Shown here: positions 36,701-49,290 of the stretch, one piece after another | Position numbering within the stretch: the first letter of the stretch is position 1 | Layout of the letters: every line of letters starts with the position of its first letter | Notes under the pieces: model-generated | Databases searched by the model: none | The model's input: the letters and a program-made list of their open reading frames with translations, nothing else | What the model was told of the DNA's origin: nothing | Made by a program: the position numbers and the translations under genes | Origin: Dicaeum eximium | Lineage: Eukaryota; Chordata; Aves; Passeriformes; Dicaeidae | Direction of reading: 5' to 3' | Assembly: GCA_013396995.1 (NCBI GenBank) | Contig: VWZP01001424.1 | Span: 1,028,726 to 1,092,725, forward strand | Length of the DNA: 64,000 bases

Positions 36701-37392
36701 ATCATTGCATAACAGCTAGATGATAATTAATTTGGAGTTGTGAAATGCAAAGCTCACATAACCTGGAGTGTCATCGGCTGATGCCTTACTTGCCTAATCT
36801 CTTTGTTTCCCAGAGAATATACACTGATTTCTGCAAACACTTCAGACATTTTTATTGTGTTGGTGTTGTTTATGCCCTTTGTCAGTTTATTATGTTTTCT
36901 GACTGTTTACTATCGTTGCTGCAATTTTCTTTGACAGCAGTGATGTGTGTTTCTCATGGAGCACACAGCCGGTCCAGGAAGCTGTACCATAGGTCAAATC
37001 CTCAGTGCTCTTACTCTACTCTAATTTTGGATGTAATCCAAGAAAAATTTGTCTCAGTCAAGATTTACTAAAATACTGATCACTAGTTTTTAGTTTGTGG
37101 TAGTCAGTTCTTCAGCAGCTTCTTACCATATGATGGTTAAGCTTACCTGATGATATTTTCATAAGAGCATTGGAAAAATGACAGTATTTTAGAACTAGCT
37201 ATAGATAGATTCATTTTACTTCATCCTTTAAAAAATATTTATGGAATAGTCACCTATCTTCAGTATAAAAATCCCATTAAAAATCTCTCATGAATAGACA
37301 GCATAGTTCAGCTTCACTAATGAAAATAGAAGGTATCTTCTGTACTGTTTATCCATCTCATCTACCCTAGCTAACCAAGGGTTTACCCACAC
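33726..37392. other. AT-rich non-coding sequence
   Basis: No gene or repeat recognised. A 142-codon minus-strand open frame at 35725-36153 is the longest outside repeats, but it has no recognisable domain and no splice or promoter context. I treat it as chance. Confidence 0.5.
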
Positions 37393-37713
37393 CATATGTA
37401 TTGTGTCCTGCTCAGGAAGAAAATCTGGGGAAAGTGGGGATGTTTGGAGTTATGGTGTTTGTTAGTAGAGATTACCACTGTTCATGAGGGAATCTTGGTT
37501 TACTGAAAATGGATGAACACCTGCCTGGTGATGGGGAGTAATTTTTTTTTTCCCTTGCATGTGTACTTTTTGCTTTACTTATCATATTGTCTTTATCTCA
37601 ACTCACAAGTTTTTCCACTTTTACCCCTCCAATTCTCTCTTCCATCCTGCTTTGGGACAGTTGTACCGAGTGACTGTGAGGTCTTAACTGCCTACTGGGA
37701 TTAAACCACAACA
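37393..37713 (+). mobile_element. ERVL-type LTR, 3' part
   Basis: Diverged but colinear with the 3' half of a common avian ERVL LTR: 'gtgtcctgctcaggaagaaa' near 37403, 'atggatgaacacctgcctgg' near 37510, 'attgtctttatctcaactca' near 37586, 'acccctccaattctctcttc' near 37623, and the closing 'gggattaaaccacaaca' at 37697-37713. The expected TATA region near 37417 is mutated and most of U3 is absent. It is on the opposite strand to the related LTR at 15373-15897. Confidence 0.75.
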
Positions 37714-38857
37714 ACTAAAAAGGGGTTTTGTCCAGTTGCATAAAAATAGCATAGCACTGGCAGGGTTTAATGTGGTCAAGGACAAAATTTGAGATTCTCT
37801 GTAGTAGTAAGATGGAGATATTGATTATTGCCACAAGGATATACACTTGCTTTAGCTGAAATGTCATTGCCCTCTGCAAGATGCCTGCCTTTAAGCAACA
37901 TGTCAGAATGCATGACATGAAAATGTTATTTATATATTCAAATAGAAAGAGAGACTTGTTTTAGTCTATAATATGCTCAAAGAATTCTGTTGAAATAAGA
38001 ATTTTGAAAAATGTGTAGTGACCAAAAGTAAGCCCCTCAGACTGCTACAGCTTTTGCTATAGATATATTAACCTCATGGAGGAGTTTACACAACCATATC
38101 TTGGCACCACAAACTTGCCAGAGGCAAATTTGAATTCAGCAGTTAGTATAGTTAATGTCTAAAAAGGGAGCTAAGACAATTGCCAAGTAACCAATGCTTG
38201 CCTGGAAATGTAATGAATGTAATGTCTAAAAGTAGTATGAAAAAGCAAATAACTGGAGATTAGGACCTGAAAATAACATGAGAAAGGAACAGGAACAGAA
38301 GATGAAAGAGATATTGAAATCATCCAAAGTAATATTTCATTGCAAAACTCATGTAGCTCTCAGACCAAAACACCAACAAAATTAAGCTGTCATGGTAAAT
38401 TAAAGTTGATGTATGCATTAAATGTGTTTGTGAGAGAGAAAAAGATGGTAAGTGAGATGTGTGACAGTAAACTGAGGTTTCCAAAAGGCCTGTAGAATCA
38501 GGTGCCAACATTCTGAGTCCTCAGCAGAATGACTGTACCAGAGAAGGAAAACTTACCCCACGTGAAGAGCCTCACGTGTTCTGTTGTGATACATAAGTTG
38601 CTTTTTGCTGTTTATGTTTGCTCAGAAAATTGGTGACTTTCTACAAAAGGGTTGGTGGATAAAGGAAGAGGGACATCATCACCTGTACTTGTGCAAAATA
38701 TTATACACTATCCCGTGCAACATGGTCGTCTCTAAAATTGAGACACATGGCTTTTACAGGTCAACCATTTCATGCATGGTGAATATTCTGGGTGGTAATA
38801 TGCAATTTTCAGTCAGCAGCTGAAAAATCAACAGCTTGATATCTGGCTGAAGAATAG
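37714..38857. other. Non-coding sequence between LTR and CR1
   Basis: Nothing recognised apart from the paired E-boxes at 38559-38578. Confidence 0.5.
38559..38578. promoter_or_regulatory. Two CACGTG E-boxes, 8 bases apart
   Basis: Canonical palindromic E-boxes at 38559-38564 and 38573-38578. Paired E-boxes with 6-7 base spacers are known CLOCK-BMAL1 targets, but here the spacer is 8. There is no promoter evidence nearby, so the functional reading is weak. Confidence 0.25.
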
Positions 38858-39706
38858 TGACAAGTGGCACCCCTCAGGGTTTGGCATTTGGACCAGTATT
38901 ATGTAATGTCAGGGATGTGAACAGTGAGATTGGGTGTCCCCTCAGCAACTTTGTTGATGACCCCAAGCTTGGTGTTGAGTCAACTTGAGAGAAGGGATGC
39001 TGCCCATGGAGATCTTGACAACTTGAGAAGTTGGCCCACGGGAACCTCATGAGGTTCAATAGGGCCAAGCGCAGGTCCTGCTCCTGAGTAAAGGCAATCA
39101 AAACCAGGTTATGTTATGAGTGAGTTGAAAGCAGCCCTGCAAAGAAGGACTTGGGGATATTGGTGGATGAAGAGCTCAACTTGTCCTGGCAAGGTGTTCT
39201 TGCAGCCCAGAAAGCCCACTGCATACTGGGCTGCATCAAAAGTGTGTGAGTGACAGGTCAAGGGCAGTGAAGCTCTCCCCCTATACTCTGTTCTTGTGAG
39301 AGTCCCGTGTCCAGCACTGGGGTCTCCAACACAAGAAAGACATGGATCTACCTGAGCAGGTCCAGAGGAGGGCCATGAAGACACCCCTCTGCTGTGAAGA
39401 CAGGTTGACAGCTGGAGCTGCTCAGCCTGAGAAGACCTTCTAGCAACCTTCAGGTACCTAAATAGGGTTGACAGGAAAGATGGGGAGGAACTCCTTATCA
39501 GGGAGTGTAGTAGTAGGATGAGGGGTATTGGTTTTAAACTGAAAGATTTAGATTAGAAATTAGATATAAGGAATAAGTTGTTTACTGTGAGGGAGGTAAG
39601 ACACTGGGATAGGTTACCCAGAGAAGTTGTGGATTTGCCATCCCTGCAAGTGTTTAAGGCCAATTTGAATGGGGCCCTGATCTCCTGAAAGGCATCCCTG
39701 CCATAG
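38858..39706 (+). mobile_element. CR1 LINE fragment (RT end to 3' UTR)
   Basis: Forward CR1 starting in the reverse-transcriptase coding region. 'ggcacccctcagggtttggc' near 38866 corresponds to the conserved PQG motif. A decayed copy of the catalytic block, FVDDPKLG in place of the usual FADDTKL, is encoded near 38952, with a stop soon after. It continues through 'ccaggaggg'-type 3' sequence: 'acccagagaagttgtggatt' near 39617 and 'gtgtttaaggccaatttgaa' near 39650. It stops before the terminal CR1 repeat. Non-functional. Confidence 0.88.
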
Positions 39707-42700
39707 ACAGCTCCTATGCAACAGAAAAAGGCGTTAGAGGGATTGATAGCCAGCACCATGGCTATTGTGGACTGGGTCACTATAAGCAAAAGTATTTTTT
39801 ATGTAAAAAGAGTATAAGGATACAAGTGTACTGCTTCTTCAGAGCAGTCTACCATGTAATCTAAGATAGACTTGAGTGTCAGAGCTCAAAGATAACAGAG
39901 TAAAAACCTTTTGCATTTTTACTCCATGGTTCAAAAGCTGGAATTTGCCGATTATCTTCAACACCTGCTTCTTATATTAAGTGACAAGATAGATGCAGTA
40001 ATAAGGATATTTTTCAGAAAAATACAGAAACTTGCATCATGAATTCTGGTTCAGATTTCTTGGCATGAACAGGAAGGAAAAACAGTAAGTTATGAAACAA
40101 TACATTATGAATCAAGGACAGCTGCTATGCAACTGACTATCATAGTTGCTAAAGCCTTCTGTAGGTATAAAATGACAAAGCTCATCACTGATGTAGTAAG
40201 GCAGAGCCACTATTAATGAAAAAACTGCATTTTTCCTTAACCTAACCTGAAAATCTTTATAAGGGTTGCAAAAATATGCCTACAGCTCAAAGGTATAGTG
40301 CAAAGCCTTGTGGAAACATTGCAGAAACCTTCTACTTTGCATCAGTGTTCCAGGCTATGAAATGGGTCTTCTAAGATAAAAATTATGGGATTTTTTCTTG
40401 AGTCTTTTTTATTTTTTCACTCTGCACTGTACAATTTGCTCTCTGTACAAGAAAGACGGAGAAGATGGTGGCAGAAGTATCACCACAATTCCATTTTTCT
40501 GGGGCTTAAGATACTAGTATTACTGTATATAATCTTCCTCCCTTTGTGGTAAGTTTGGCTTAAATTGCACTTTTGGTTCTGTGGTTTCATTCAAGAATTA
40601 AAAATTTCATCAGTAAAGATGATAAATTCCATTGTTTTTTCAGCATTTCTGCAAAGCCAAATTATCATAGTCCTTTTATGATCATTTCCTAATGCCAGTA
40701 ACGTTTATTAGATAATTTTAATATTTCAAACTACAATATAGCACACATAAAACGCAGACCTTCCAACATACTAATGATATTTTATTTATTTCATTTAGGT
40801 AGGTTAAATTTTAAAACTAAACTTGTAATTTCAACATGGAATACAATCAGCCCAAAAACTTATTTTCTGTAAAATTATATCAAATGCCATTATTTACATT
40901 AAAATCTATATTTATTTATTAAATAAATTATACATCATTATTTATATAAGTCTGCCTAGAAACTGTTACCAGCCTATCCAAGTCTTAATTTTATTGTCTC
41001 ACTGGAATTTTTTGATTGGTAACATGTTATTATCTAACACATAGACCCAGATGTGTGGTGCAGGACTGTAGCTTCTATTCAAAGGTCACTTCTCAAGACT
41101 ATATACATGTTTTGGATCATACACTAAGCCCAGGGTCTACTTATGTTTGTAGCTAATGAAAACCCCAAGCTCTTATTGTCTGAAGAGTTCTTCAGCTTTT
41201 CTCTTGTTTTCTGAATCTGTGTCATGAGACAGAGCTGGAGGTGAGTTCTCAGGACACACTGGGGAAAAGAGATAAATTTGCAGTGGCACAAAGAGGGAAT
41301 GATCAACAGATCTACCCTACCAGTGGAGGAATCTCTTCCAGGTCTGTTCTCCATACTTCTGTTCAAAGTTGTAAGCATTTTGAGGCTTTCTAGCTTTAAC
41401 TACATTTTCATTTGTCAGGAGTTCCCACAATCCAATAAACCTTAATTAAAAGACAAATGTACTTTAGAAGTGTGTAACCCACCTTACAAAAAATGGGTAT
41501 CTCCAATTAAATGCATAGATCAGTGTTGGATACATTAGGCACCATTTATTTCCCTTTCTTAACCAAGTGGATATCCATGAAGTTTTAGTATATTTTCTAT
41601 AAAAATACCTATTTTTTTTTTTTTTACTTTTCAAAGCCTACCAGTAAGCAAAACTACTTAAAACCCATAAAACCAGAACATTTACGATGAAGAGCATTTA
41701 CACTTGAAAATATTTCTGTATCGGTATATGGTCACAATTTTGTGCATGTTTTCTAATGGTGGTAAACTTATTTTTTCATTTGACTGTGATATTTTCCTCT
41801 CACATGAGTAGTGCAAGTGAGAAAGTTGTGAGCCATCCATTTTGGATCAATACCAAGACTTGAGTCTTTGTGCTGTATGTCTGACAGCTTTTAATAGATG
41901 TTGGATTTAATCCAATTTTATAGACTAAAAAGAAAAATTGAAAGTTTTTTGCTAGGGTTAGCAATCACAAAAGCACTGTGTGGGCATTATGGTTAACATT
42001 ATTGGCCAGTGACTTCTTAATTTTAGCCAAACATCCAAGAGCCAACAGCAATTCCAGTTTTGCCATTTGGCCCTCTATTCTGGAGAGGAAAAGAAAAAGC
42101 TCATACAACTCAATGGTGCTGATCTATGTCAGAGGGGTTGAGCACATGATCTCTTTTATGAAATTGTTAATAGGAAGACTCTGTATCAACAAGTCAAATA
42201 AATTTCAGGTTATATAGCTCCACCAATAACACTTCTTTCTTTGCCAGCTCCCAATTTTAATCTAAAAATTAACCATGTTGGCTCATTTTTTTTTCGTGGC
42301 AGCTCACTCTGTGACAGGTGGTTTGTAAGAAAGAAATGAGATGCAAGATCCAGAGAGCAGAAGTATTTTTGCACATGATACAGCAAACTAACAGAATGCT
42401 AATATTGTTTCAAGCTTCTGTACAACTTTTAAACATTGCACTGTATTAAGGTGATGGAGTGGCAAGGAGTGCATGGAAAATAATGACAGAATTATGGAAA
42501 ATGCTCAGAAATAACTGTTCGTTGCTAATAAAAATATAGGTTATGGATTTATTTAAAACAGATTTATAGAAACTGCACCTCTGTCTTTGACTCTTCATGT
42601 CAAATAGGAAATGATTCTTTCAAATACAAACACCAATTCATCATTTCCCCTCCCTTCTGGTATCTCTCTAATTTGTGTCAACTAATTCAGTCTTTTCAGT

Positions 42701-42793
42701 TTCCAAACTTGATTAAGAAATAAGGACCAGACATTTAAAGGCATGTGAATGGGAGCTGAACTATCACAATATATTTTATAATCTGGCCTAAGA

Positions 42794-42824
<31 letters not shown>

Positions 42825-43030
42825 AGTGATTCAGGCAGAGTAATGGTCACAAGGTTTACTCCTTAGCTGAAAATGCCACTCAACAACAGTCATAAACATT
42901 CTCTTTTACTTAGTAAGAAATTGTCATTCCCACATGATATCCTTATCTCCAAATTGGAGAAGCATGGTTTTGAAGGGTGGACTATTCAGTGGATAAGGAA
43001 TTGAGTAGAGTGGTGGTCAGTTCCCTATAT
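39707..43030. other. AT-rich non-coding sequence
   Basis: No gene or repeat family recognised apart from a poly(A) run at 42801-42825. Confidence 0.55.
42801..42825 (+). repeat. Poly(A) tract, 25 A
   Basis: Uninterrupted A25. There is no processed-pseudogene-like sequence in front of it and no obvious target duplication. Confidence 0.9.
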
Positions 43031-43757
43031 CTAGATGGAGGTTGGTCGTGACTGGTGTCCTTAAGGGCTCTGCCTTGGGACCAGTGCTGTCTAGTATCTT
43101 TATCAATGACATGAACAGCACAGCAAGATTGAGTGCACCCCCTTCAAATTTGCAGATGACACCAAGCTGAGTGGTGCCCTTGACACACCTGAAGGACAAG
43201 ATGTCATCCAGTGAGACCTGGACAAGGTTGTGAAGTGAGCCAATGGAAATCTCATGAGGTTCTACAAGTCCAAGTGGAAGGTGCTGCACATGCATCAGGG
43301 CAATCCCACACGAGTGAAGATGGGGACAAGAACTCATTGAGAGGAGCCCTGCAGAGAAGGAGTTTTAGTGAATAGAAGCTGGACATGAGCCAACAGTGTG
43401 CACTTGCAGCTCAGAAAGCCAACAGGACTCTGGGCTGCATCAAAAGAAATGTGAGCAACAGGTGGAGGGAGGTGATAGAATAAGGGGTAATAGCTTTAAA
43501 CTAAAAGAGGGTGGGTTTAGTTTAGGTATTAGGATGAAATTCTTTGCTATGAGGCTAGTGACGCGGTGGAACAAGTTTTGCAGACACATTGTAGATGCCC
43601 CTTTTGCAGAAATTCTTATCTAAAGGCAAGTTTGGATGGGGCTTTAAGCAGCCTGGTCTAGTGAAGGGTGTCCCTGCCCATGGCAGGAGGTTTGGAACTA
43701 GATGATTTTTAATGTTCCTTCCAGCCTTAGCTGTTCTATGATTCTACAATTCTGTGA
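43031..43757 (+). mobile_element. CR1 LINE fragment with internal deletion
   Basis: Forward CR1 from the reverse-transcriptase region ('gccttgggaccagtgctgtc' near 43071 encodes LGPVLS; 'tttgcagatgacaccaagct' near 43149 encodes FADDTKL, after a frameshift). It jumps at about 43472 directly into the 3' UTR ('aataaggggtaatagcttta'), skipping several hundred bases. It runs to the terminal 'ttctatgattctacaattct' near 43732. No intact frame. Confidence 0.9.
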
Positions 43758-44590
43758 TTAGTCTGTCCTTTCTCATTATACTTTTTTTTTTTTTCCCCCT
43801 TTCTTAACTTTCCATTTTCCTTTCTACTCACTCCTTAAGTTGTACCACAGGATGGATTAAAAAGAAATTAAAGTTAAAACTGCACAGCTTGTGACTGAGG
43901 TGTTATACTGCACAAAGGACAAGAAGTCCTAATTGTAGAAAGAGTTAAACTGTCTGGCAGCAGGAATGCCAGACACAGTAGGACTCCCTGAAAAGAAGGG
44001 AAATTTCCCTTGGTGATTGGCTCTTGGCACATCTTTGCAGACTCCTTGTAGAACTGCTTATGGCAATAGGACNCTATACAGTTAATCACAAACCTGTGAT
44101 TAATTTACCTCAAGGGGTACAATAAAATTCCCTGATATGTATGTTTTCTTCTCTGTTTCCCTGATTCTTCATATTTCCTCTCCTCAAGCTGTTATTCTGA
44201 ACTAGGATGCTGGAAGCAAATAATAGCTGTCCCTTCAATTTTTATCAAAGCCTGTGTTTGTCCCAAAGTTAGTTCCAGCTTTGAAAAGGTCTAACATTAA
44301 TCACAATTATAATAAAAAGTGTTTTCCATAGTGATATTTGATTTCTGACAAAAATTCATGTATTTGTATTGTGCTTCAAAACCATTTAGGTACAACATAT
44401 TATTAGTTAATTCGCTTTTTTGGTGGATTTTTTCTTAATTTAGAATTATTTGATCAAAATATTACAGAATTATAAAAGGATTGCATTAATAACAGATAAA
44501 GAATTTGTCATGGATTATGCTACAGGAATAAAAATACTCCTAGAAACACACAGAAGTGTGTTTGCTATTTACTGTGTGCTATTTTTCTCC

Positions 44591-44612
44591 TTTTTTTTTT
44601 TTTTTTTTTTTT
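44591..44612. repeat. Poly(T) tract, 22 T
   Basis: Uninterrupted T22 homopolymer. Confidence 0.9.
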
Positions 44613-44743
44613 GGCTGTGGTTGTAATTCTAGAGAATTTTGATATCATTGAATCTATAGGCTCTGATCCTTTGGTTTTAATGATTTACTCTATATTATTT
44701 AAATATCTACCTATATGTGTTTTCTTAGTAATTTTCATATGAT

Positions 44744-44785
44744 TTAAAAAAAACCCAAACCAACCAAAAATACCAACCCAAAGCA
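44744..44785 (+). repeat. A/C-rich low-complexity tract
   Basis: aaacccaaaccaaccaaaaa followed by taccaacccaaag; same character as the tract at 19826-19938. Confidence 0.7.
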
Positions 44786-45151
44786 TTCCCTATGCCGATA
44801 CAACTTTTTTCCCACCATTGACCAGTGAAATACTGATCCATTTTCCTCAGGAAGGAAAGTGTTATAGAACAATGTATCAAGAGTGCTATGGGCTAACTGT
44901 TCATCTCTTTGCTTCTCTTTTTTTACATTTTTATGTGTGGTGGTGATGTTCTTCTATAATTTTTATCTTTGTTTGTCTACACATCTGGGTGACAATGACC
45001 TAATTCATCAGTCATTCTAGAAGTAAAATGATCATATTCTGAAAATATCCTTTTTATTATACCTGTTATTCAAAAGATAGACTTGGTTTGGATGATTGCA
45101 CTGTTAAATAGGCAAATTTAACTATTAAATGTTTAATTTGGTAATACTGAG

Positions 45152-45187
45152 TTTAATCCTATTACTTCATTTAATCCTATTACTTCC
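45152..45187 (+). repeat. 18-bp tandem repeat, two copies
   Basis: tttaatcctattacttca at 45152-45169 and tttaatcctattacttcc at 45170-45187, one mismatch. Degenerate further units follow (attacttg, attacttc) to about 45220. Confidence 0.9.
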
Positions 45188-45829
45188 TATGACTTCATTA
45201 CTTGTTCCATATTACTTCAAAAGCAATAAAAAAAAATCTAGTTATGGAAACAACATGCTTTATCACATTTATTATGTTTGTGCTGTCCAATCATGTGTGC
45301 ACATTTATTCAGGCCTTCTGAACACTCACAAATTACAAATCAAAGTGCTATACTGGGAACCACAAACTGTGGGAATTAAGCACAAGAACTTCAGTTCTTG
45401 CTTCTTTTCGCGGCTGTCTACAACAAAATAAATTCATACATGCAGGTGCAGAATACAGACACTTATCTCATGCTTTATTTTCTTTAGCCATTTTCCAGTT
45501 TTATATTTTCACCTGAGCCTTAAGGTATTGCTGAAAAAAATATGCTTTCCTAAGGTATTATAACCTTGATTTGTTTGTTATTTAACCTTGACCATCTTGA
45601 TATGTATGACAATAACACTAATAACAGTGATTTCATCTTCTGTTCTGCAGTCAGTCTTAAATACAGCGGGAAAATAACAGTTGCACATTTCTTTTACTTT
45701 TGGTTACATAAGATGGCTGGAAGAGCAGAGATTTATACTCAATGTTATGAAGTTGTAATGATGAATAATAGTCAATTTGGTGGTATTGGTATTCTTTAAA
45801 ATCTTAAAGGCATTTAATTCCTTGCAATT

Positions 45830-46682
45830 ATGCAAATGAAAACTTTTGAATGTGTATATCTTAATTATCAGAGTATGTATAGTTTATCATAATTTACTTA
45901 TGATGCTGCTGTTCTTGTGGACAACAGAAAGGTAGGGAGTGGTCAATAAAGGGTTCTTCTGTTAATTTGGTGAGTTTAAAACAGTAATTTAAGCTTCATT
46001 CAGACTCTCCAGCAAATATGACAGATAACAGAAAGTCATATTCAGCAGATTTAGCTTTTATTTTTGATTTAGCATTTTAAGTCTCTATGAATGACTACAC
46101 CATAGCTTCCTAAAAATTCTCTCATTTGTTCCAATTTATGACAATTAAGGAAAGGGTTTTGTAGCTTACAACATTATCTGAAAGCTGCATTTGGATCCCT
46201 AGTAATCTGCCTTGGCATTTTCAAATTTCATAGTTGTAGAGAATTTCTTTTGTGTTGAAGTGGTAAAACTGTATGCTAATTGGTCATTGTTTGCACTGCT
46301 GTACTTAGAAACATTTCACTGCTGCCATTATAATCTTAGTATTTCTAGGGCTGTATAATTTATCCGTGAAAATTTGCTTTGGGCTAAAACTTGGCATGCA
46401 AATTGTGTGTCCATTTTTAGATTACATGAGCTTCAAAAAAATTACAGCTGTTCTACACTTTTTTTTCCCCCCATTCTATTTGATAACTAAAAATTAGTCA
46501 AATCCTGACATTTAGAAAACTGAAATGCAGTTATGGCTTTGGGATCAAATCCCATGAAGGGATGCAAACTGAAACTCTGTATTTGCTAGAAGACGCGCAT
46601 ATACAAGTGTACACCCATTATTAAATACAGTTCCAATTGGGTGATAAATAGACTTAGTCCATGCATGATGCTGCATGCAAAT
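45830..46682 (+). promoter_or_regulatory. Cluster of three octamer (POU) motifs
   Basis: ATGCAAAT occurs at 45830-45837, 46396-46403 and 46675-46682, all in the same orientation. The octamer is the classical POU-factor site. At this base composition one is expected roughly every 14 kb by my rough calculation. The functional reading is inference only. Confidence 0.2.
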
Positions 46683-47285
46683 ATGACTGCTAAGTGTATA
46701 AACAGTCCTCTGGCTATTTGAATACTTGAATCTTCATTTGCAGCACTCTGTAATACTAGCTAAAGATTTTTAGTACTAGTGCTATAAAAGTGCACAACAA
46801 CCAAAAACCAGCAAGGTACTGGTGTTAAAATCAATTATGTCAGAGTTGCAACATTAGAAAACTCATTTCATACTGATGTTAAATTAATTACTTCCTAACA
46901 CCACATCAATTCTAGCTGGTATTTTATGCCAAAGTATACCTAGAATAATTCTAGGAGACATCACAGTATCTTCTAAATCATGTCACAATCAAGAAAGTGG
47001 AAAACAAGAAATAATTTGAATAGTGAAATCGACCATTTGCTAAACTACTTCAGAGATTTCTGTACTCAATAGTCTTCCAAACATCAGTGATACCAATGCA
47101 GGACCACTCTGTGGCAAAGACTACAGATACTTCAAGAGCAAAAGATCAGATTTACCTGATTAGACAACATCCTTCAAATTGTTCTTTTATCTCAGACAGT
47201 AACCATAAGCAGATGGCTAAGGAAGAACTGTGATGAGACAAGCAAATATTGTTGTGATCATTCTTCCTGTCTCATCAAGCCAGAA

Positions 47286-47871
47286 GTATCCAGGCTGCAG
47301 GTCAAAGGAGGTGACTCTTCCCCTCTCCTCAGGTCTTGTGAGATCTCACTTAAAATACCCTGTTTATCTCTGTGATTCCCAGCATAAGAAAGACATAGAC
47401 CTGCTCAGTCAGGTCCAGAGGAAGAAGACATGAAGACAACCAGAGGGCTGAATCATCTCTCCTATGAGAATGGCTGAGAGAATTAGGGTTGCTCAGCCTG
47501 GGGAAGAGAAGGCACTAGGGAGACCTTACAGCAGCCTTACCATGTTTAAAGAACACCTAAAGGATATATGGGAAGGGACTTTTTATCTGGGAGTGTTGCA
47601 ATAGGACAGTGGGGCATGGTTTTAAACTGAAAGAAGGAAGGTTTAAATTAAATTTTAGGACTAAATTCTTTGCTGTGAGCCTAGTGAGATGCTGGAACAA
47701 CTTGCCCAGAGAAGTTGTGGATCCCCATTCCTGGAAGTGCTCAAGACCGGTTTGGATGGAGCTTTAAGCAACCCAATGTACTGGAAGGTGTCCCTGTCCA
47801 TGGCACGTGGGTTGGAATGAATTCTTAAGATTTCTTCCAATGTAAATCATTCTACAGCTTTATGATTCTAC
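47286..47871 (+). mobile_element. CR1 LINE, 3' end fragment
   Basis: Forward CR1: 'aggctgcaggtcaaaggagg' near 47292, 'agacctgctcagtcaggtcc' near 47396, 'tcatctctcctatgagaatg' near 47452, 'aacttgcccagagaagttgt' near 47699, and the 3' end 'aaatcattctacagctttat' near 47844. Length and start suggest an ordinary 5'-truncated insertion. All frames are interrupted. Confidence 0.92.
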
Positions 47872-48261
47872 ATACCACTATATGGATGGGGTCATTTCTT
47901 TAGTTATCTGCTGGAATTCTTTCGGCAATTCAGTAAATTGAATCCTTCAAAAGTACATGAGGACAGTTCCTTTAACATCTACTAATTTATAAGCATCTGC
48001 TTTGATTCTTTGATTGTTTATTTTTACTGTCCAATCTGAAAAATAATGAATTAAATATATAGCTGAAAAGTGCTCCAATAAATGAAAAAAAAAAAAAAAA
48101 GAGACAATTTAAAAGTACTGAAGCACCTTATAAGCTCTTTATTTTTGAAGTGATCGTGTTTAGGGAAAAAGTGAGATTAAATTGAATTATACTACTTTAC
48201 ATTTACAGGTGTATGGTGAAAATGAAATACACATAATATTACACTGAATAACTGAGTCCTT
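47872..48261. other. Short AT-rich spacer with A16 run
   Basis: Unique-looking sequence between two CR1 fragments of opposite orientation. Holds A16 at 48085-48100. Nothing else recognised. Confidence 0.6.
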
Positions 48262-49290
48262 GAACAGGCAAAGCAAGGTCACTAGAAAGAGTTGCCCAGG
48301 TCCATGTACAGATGGATTTTGAATATGTCCAGGGAGGGAGACTTCATAAACCTTCTGAGGAATCTGTTCCAGTGCTCAGTCACCCTTACAGTAAAAAAGG
48401 TTTCCTGATGTTCAAATGAAGCCTCCAGTGTGTTAGTGTGTGACCATTGTCTCAGATCCCATCATTGGCAACCTCTGAAAAAAGCCTGGCTCCATCTTCT
48501 TTGCACCCTACCTTAACATATTGATAGATATTTATAAGATCCCTCTAAACCTTCTCTTCTTTAGGCCAGACAGTTCCATCTTCTCAGCCTTTCCTCAAAA
48601 AAGAGATGCACCTTTCCCTTTGTCATTTTTGTGGCCATTTTCTGGACTCTCCTGTATGTGCCTGTCTCTCTTGTACTGAGGAGTCAAGAGTTTGACATAG
48701 GACCAGGCCAGACATTTCATCATAAAAGTTAACCAAGTTGGTCAGGCATGACTTCCCCTTGGTGACACAGTGCTGGCTACTCCTGATGAGTTTCTTGTTT
48801 TCACATGCTCAATCACCTTCCCAGGCATCGAGATAAGGCTGACTGGCTTGTAGCTCCCCGGATCCTCACTGTCATATACCTTAAAGAGAAGAGTGGTGTT
48901 TGCCCCCAGCGTTACTGCAGTGGGTGCACAATGATACATATCAGCTCCCTCAATACTTGTGTGAATTTCTGTACAGGGTTTGGCTGGCCTGCGAGGGCCC
49001 CAGGACTTATTTATGTCCAGAATGTTCAAGTGTCCTGTGACCTGATCCTCTTCTACCAAGGGTATATTGTCCTTATATCAGGAATTCCATATGGCCCTTG
49101 GGATCTATGGTTCCTGAAGAGTGCTCTGCTAGTAAAGACCGCCAAAGACATTCAGTAAGTCAGCCTTTTCTATATTCCATGTGACCACATCCCCCATTTT
49201 GCTGGGCAATGGACCCTCGTTTTCCTCAGTTTCCTCTTCTCTCCTATGTACTTGCAGAAACACTTCCTGTTTCTATATCCCTGCTTAAAT
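48262..49290 (-). mobile_element. CR1 LINE fragment, long but internally deleted
   Basis: Reverse-oriented CR1. The 3' region runs from 'ggtcactagaaagagttgcc' near 48278 to 'aggaccaggccagacatttc' near 48699. Near 48715 it jumps to the reverse-transcriptase region ('ttggtcaggcatgacttccc' near 48738), then 'cgagataaggctgactggct' near 48829, 'ctgtgacctgatcctcttct' near 49035 and 'ttgctgggcaatggaccctc' near 49199. Open frames of 105 (-) and 117 (+) codons here come from CR1 sequence and its antisense. The stretch between the two parts (several hundred bases in a full copy) is lost. Confidence 0.9.

Larger units (their letters stand above)
43758..47285. other. AT-rich non-coding sequence
   Basis: No gene or interspersed repeat recognised. 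It holds an N at 44073, a T22 run at 44591-44612, an A/C-rich tract at 44748-44785, an 18-bp tandem repeat at 45152-45187 and three octamer motifs at 45830-46682. Confidence 0.5.

Noticed and set aside
40457..40551. Plus-strand exon-like segment: acceptor tgtacaag, donor GTG|gtaagt, one frame open with a hydrophobic stretch (LKILVLLYIIFLPL)
   Set aside because: The acceptor is only fair, the frame also runs open upstream of it, and hydrophobic runs are expected in T-rich DNA.
45929..45970. 42-nt segment between ...gacaacag and TTG|gtgagt, open in one frame
   Set aside because: Composition is like the flanks and the donor is weaker. Such short pairs arise by chance in long AT-rich sequence.
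48742..49158. Open frames of 105 (-) and 117 (+) codons
   Set aside because: They fall in a CR1 fragment. The forward one is the antisense of CR1 and the reverse one is a decayed RT-region remnant.
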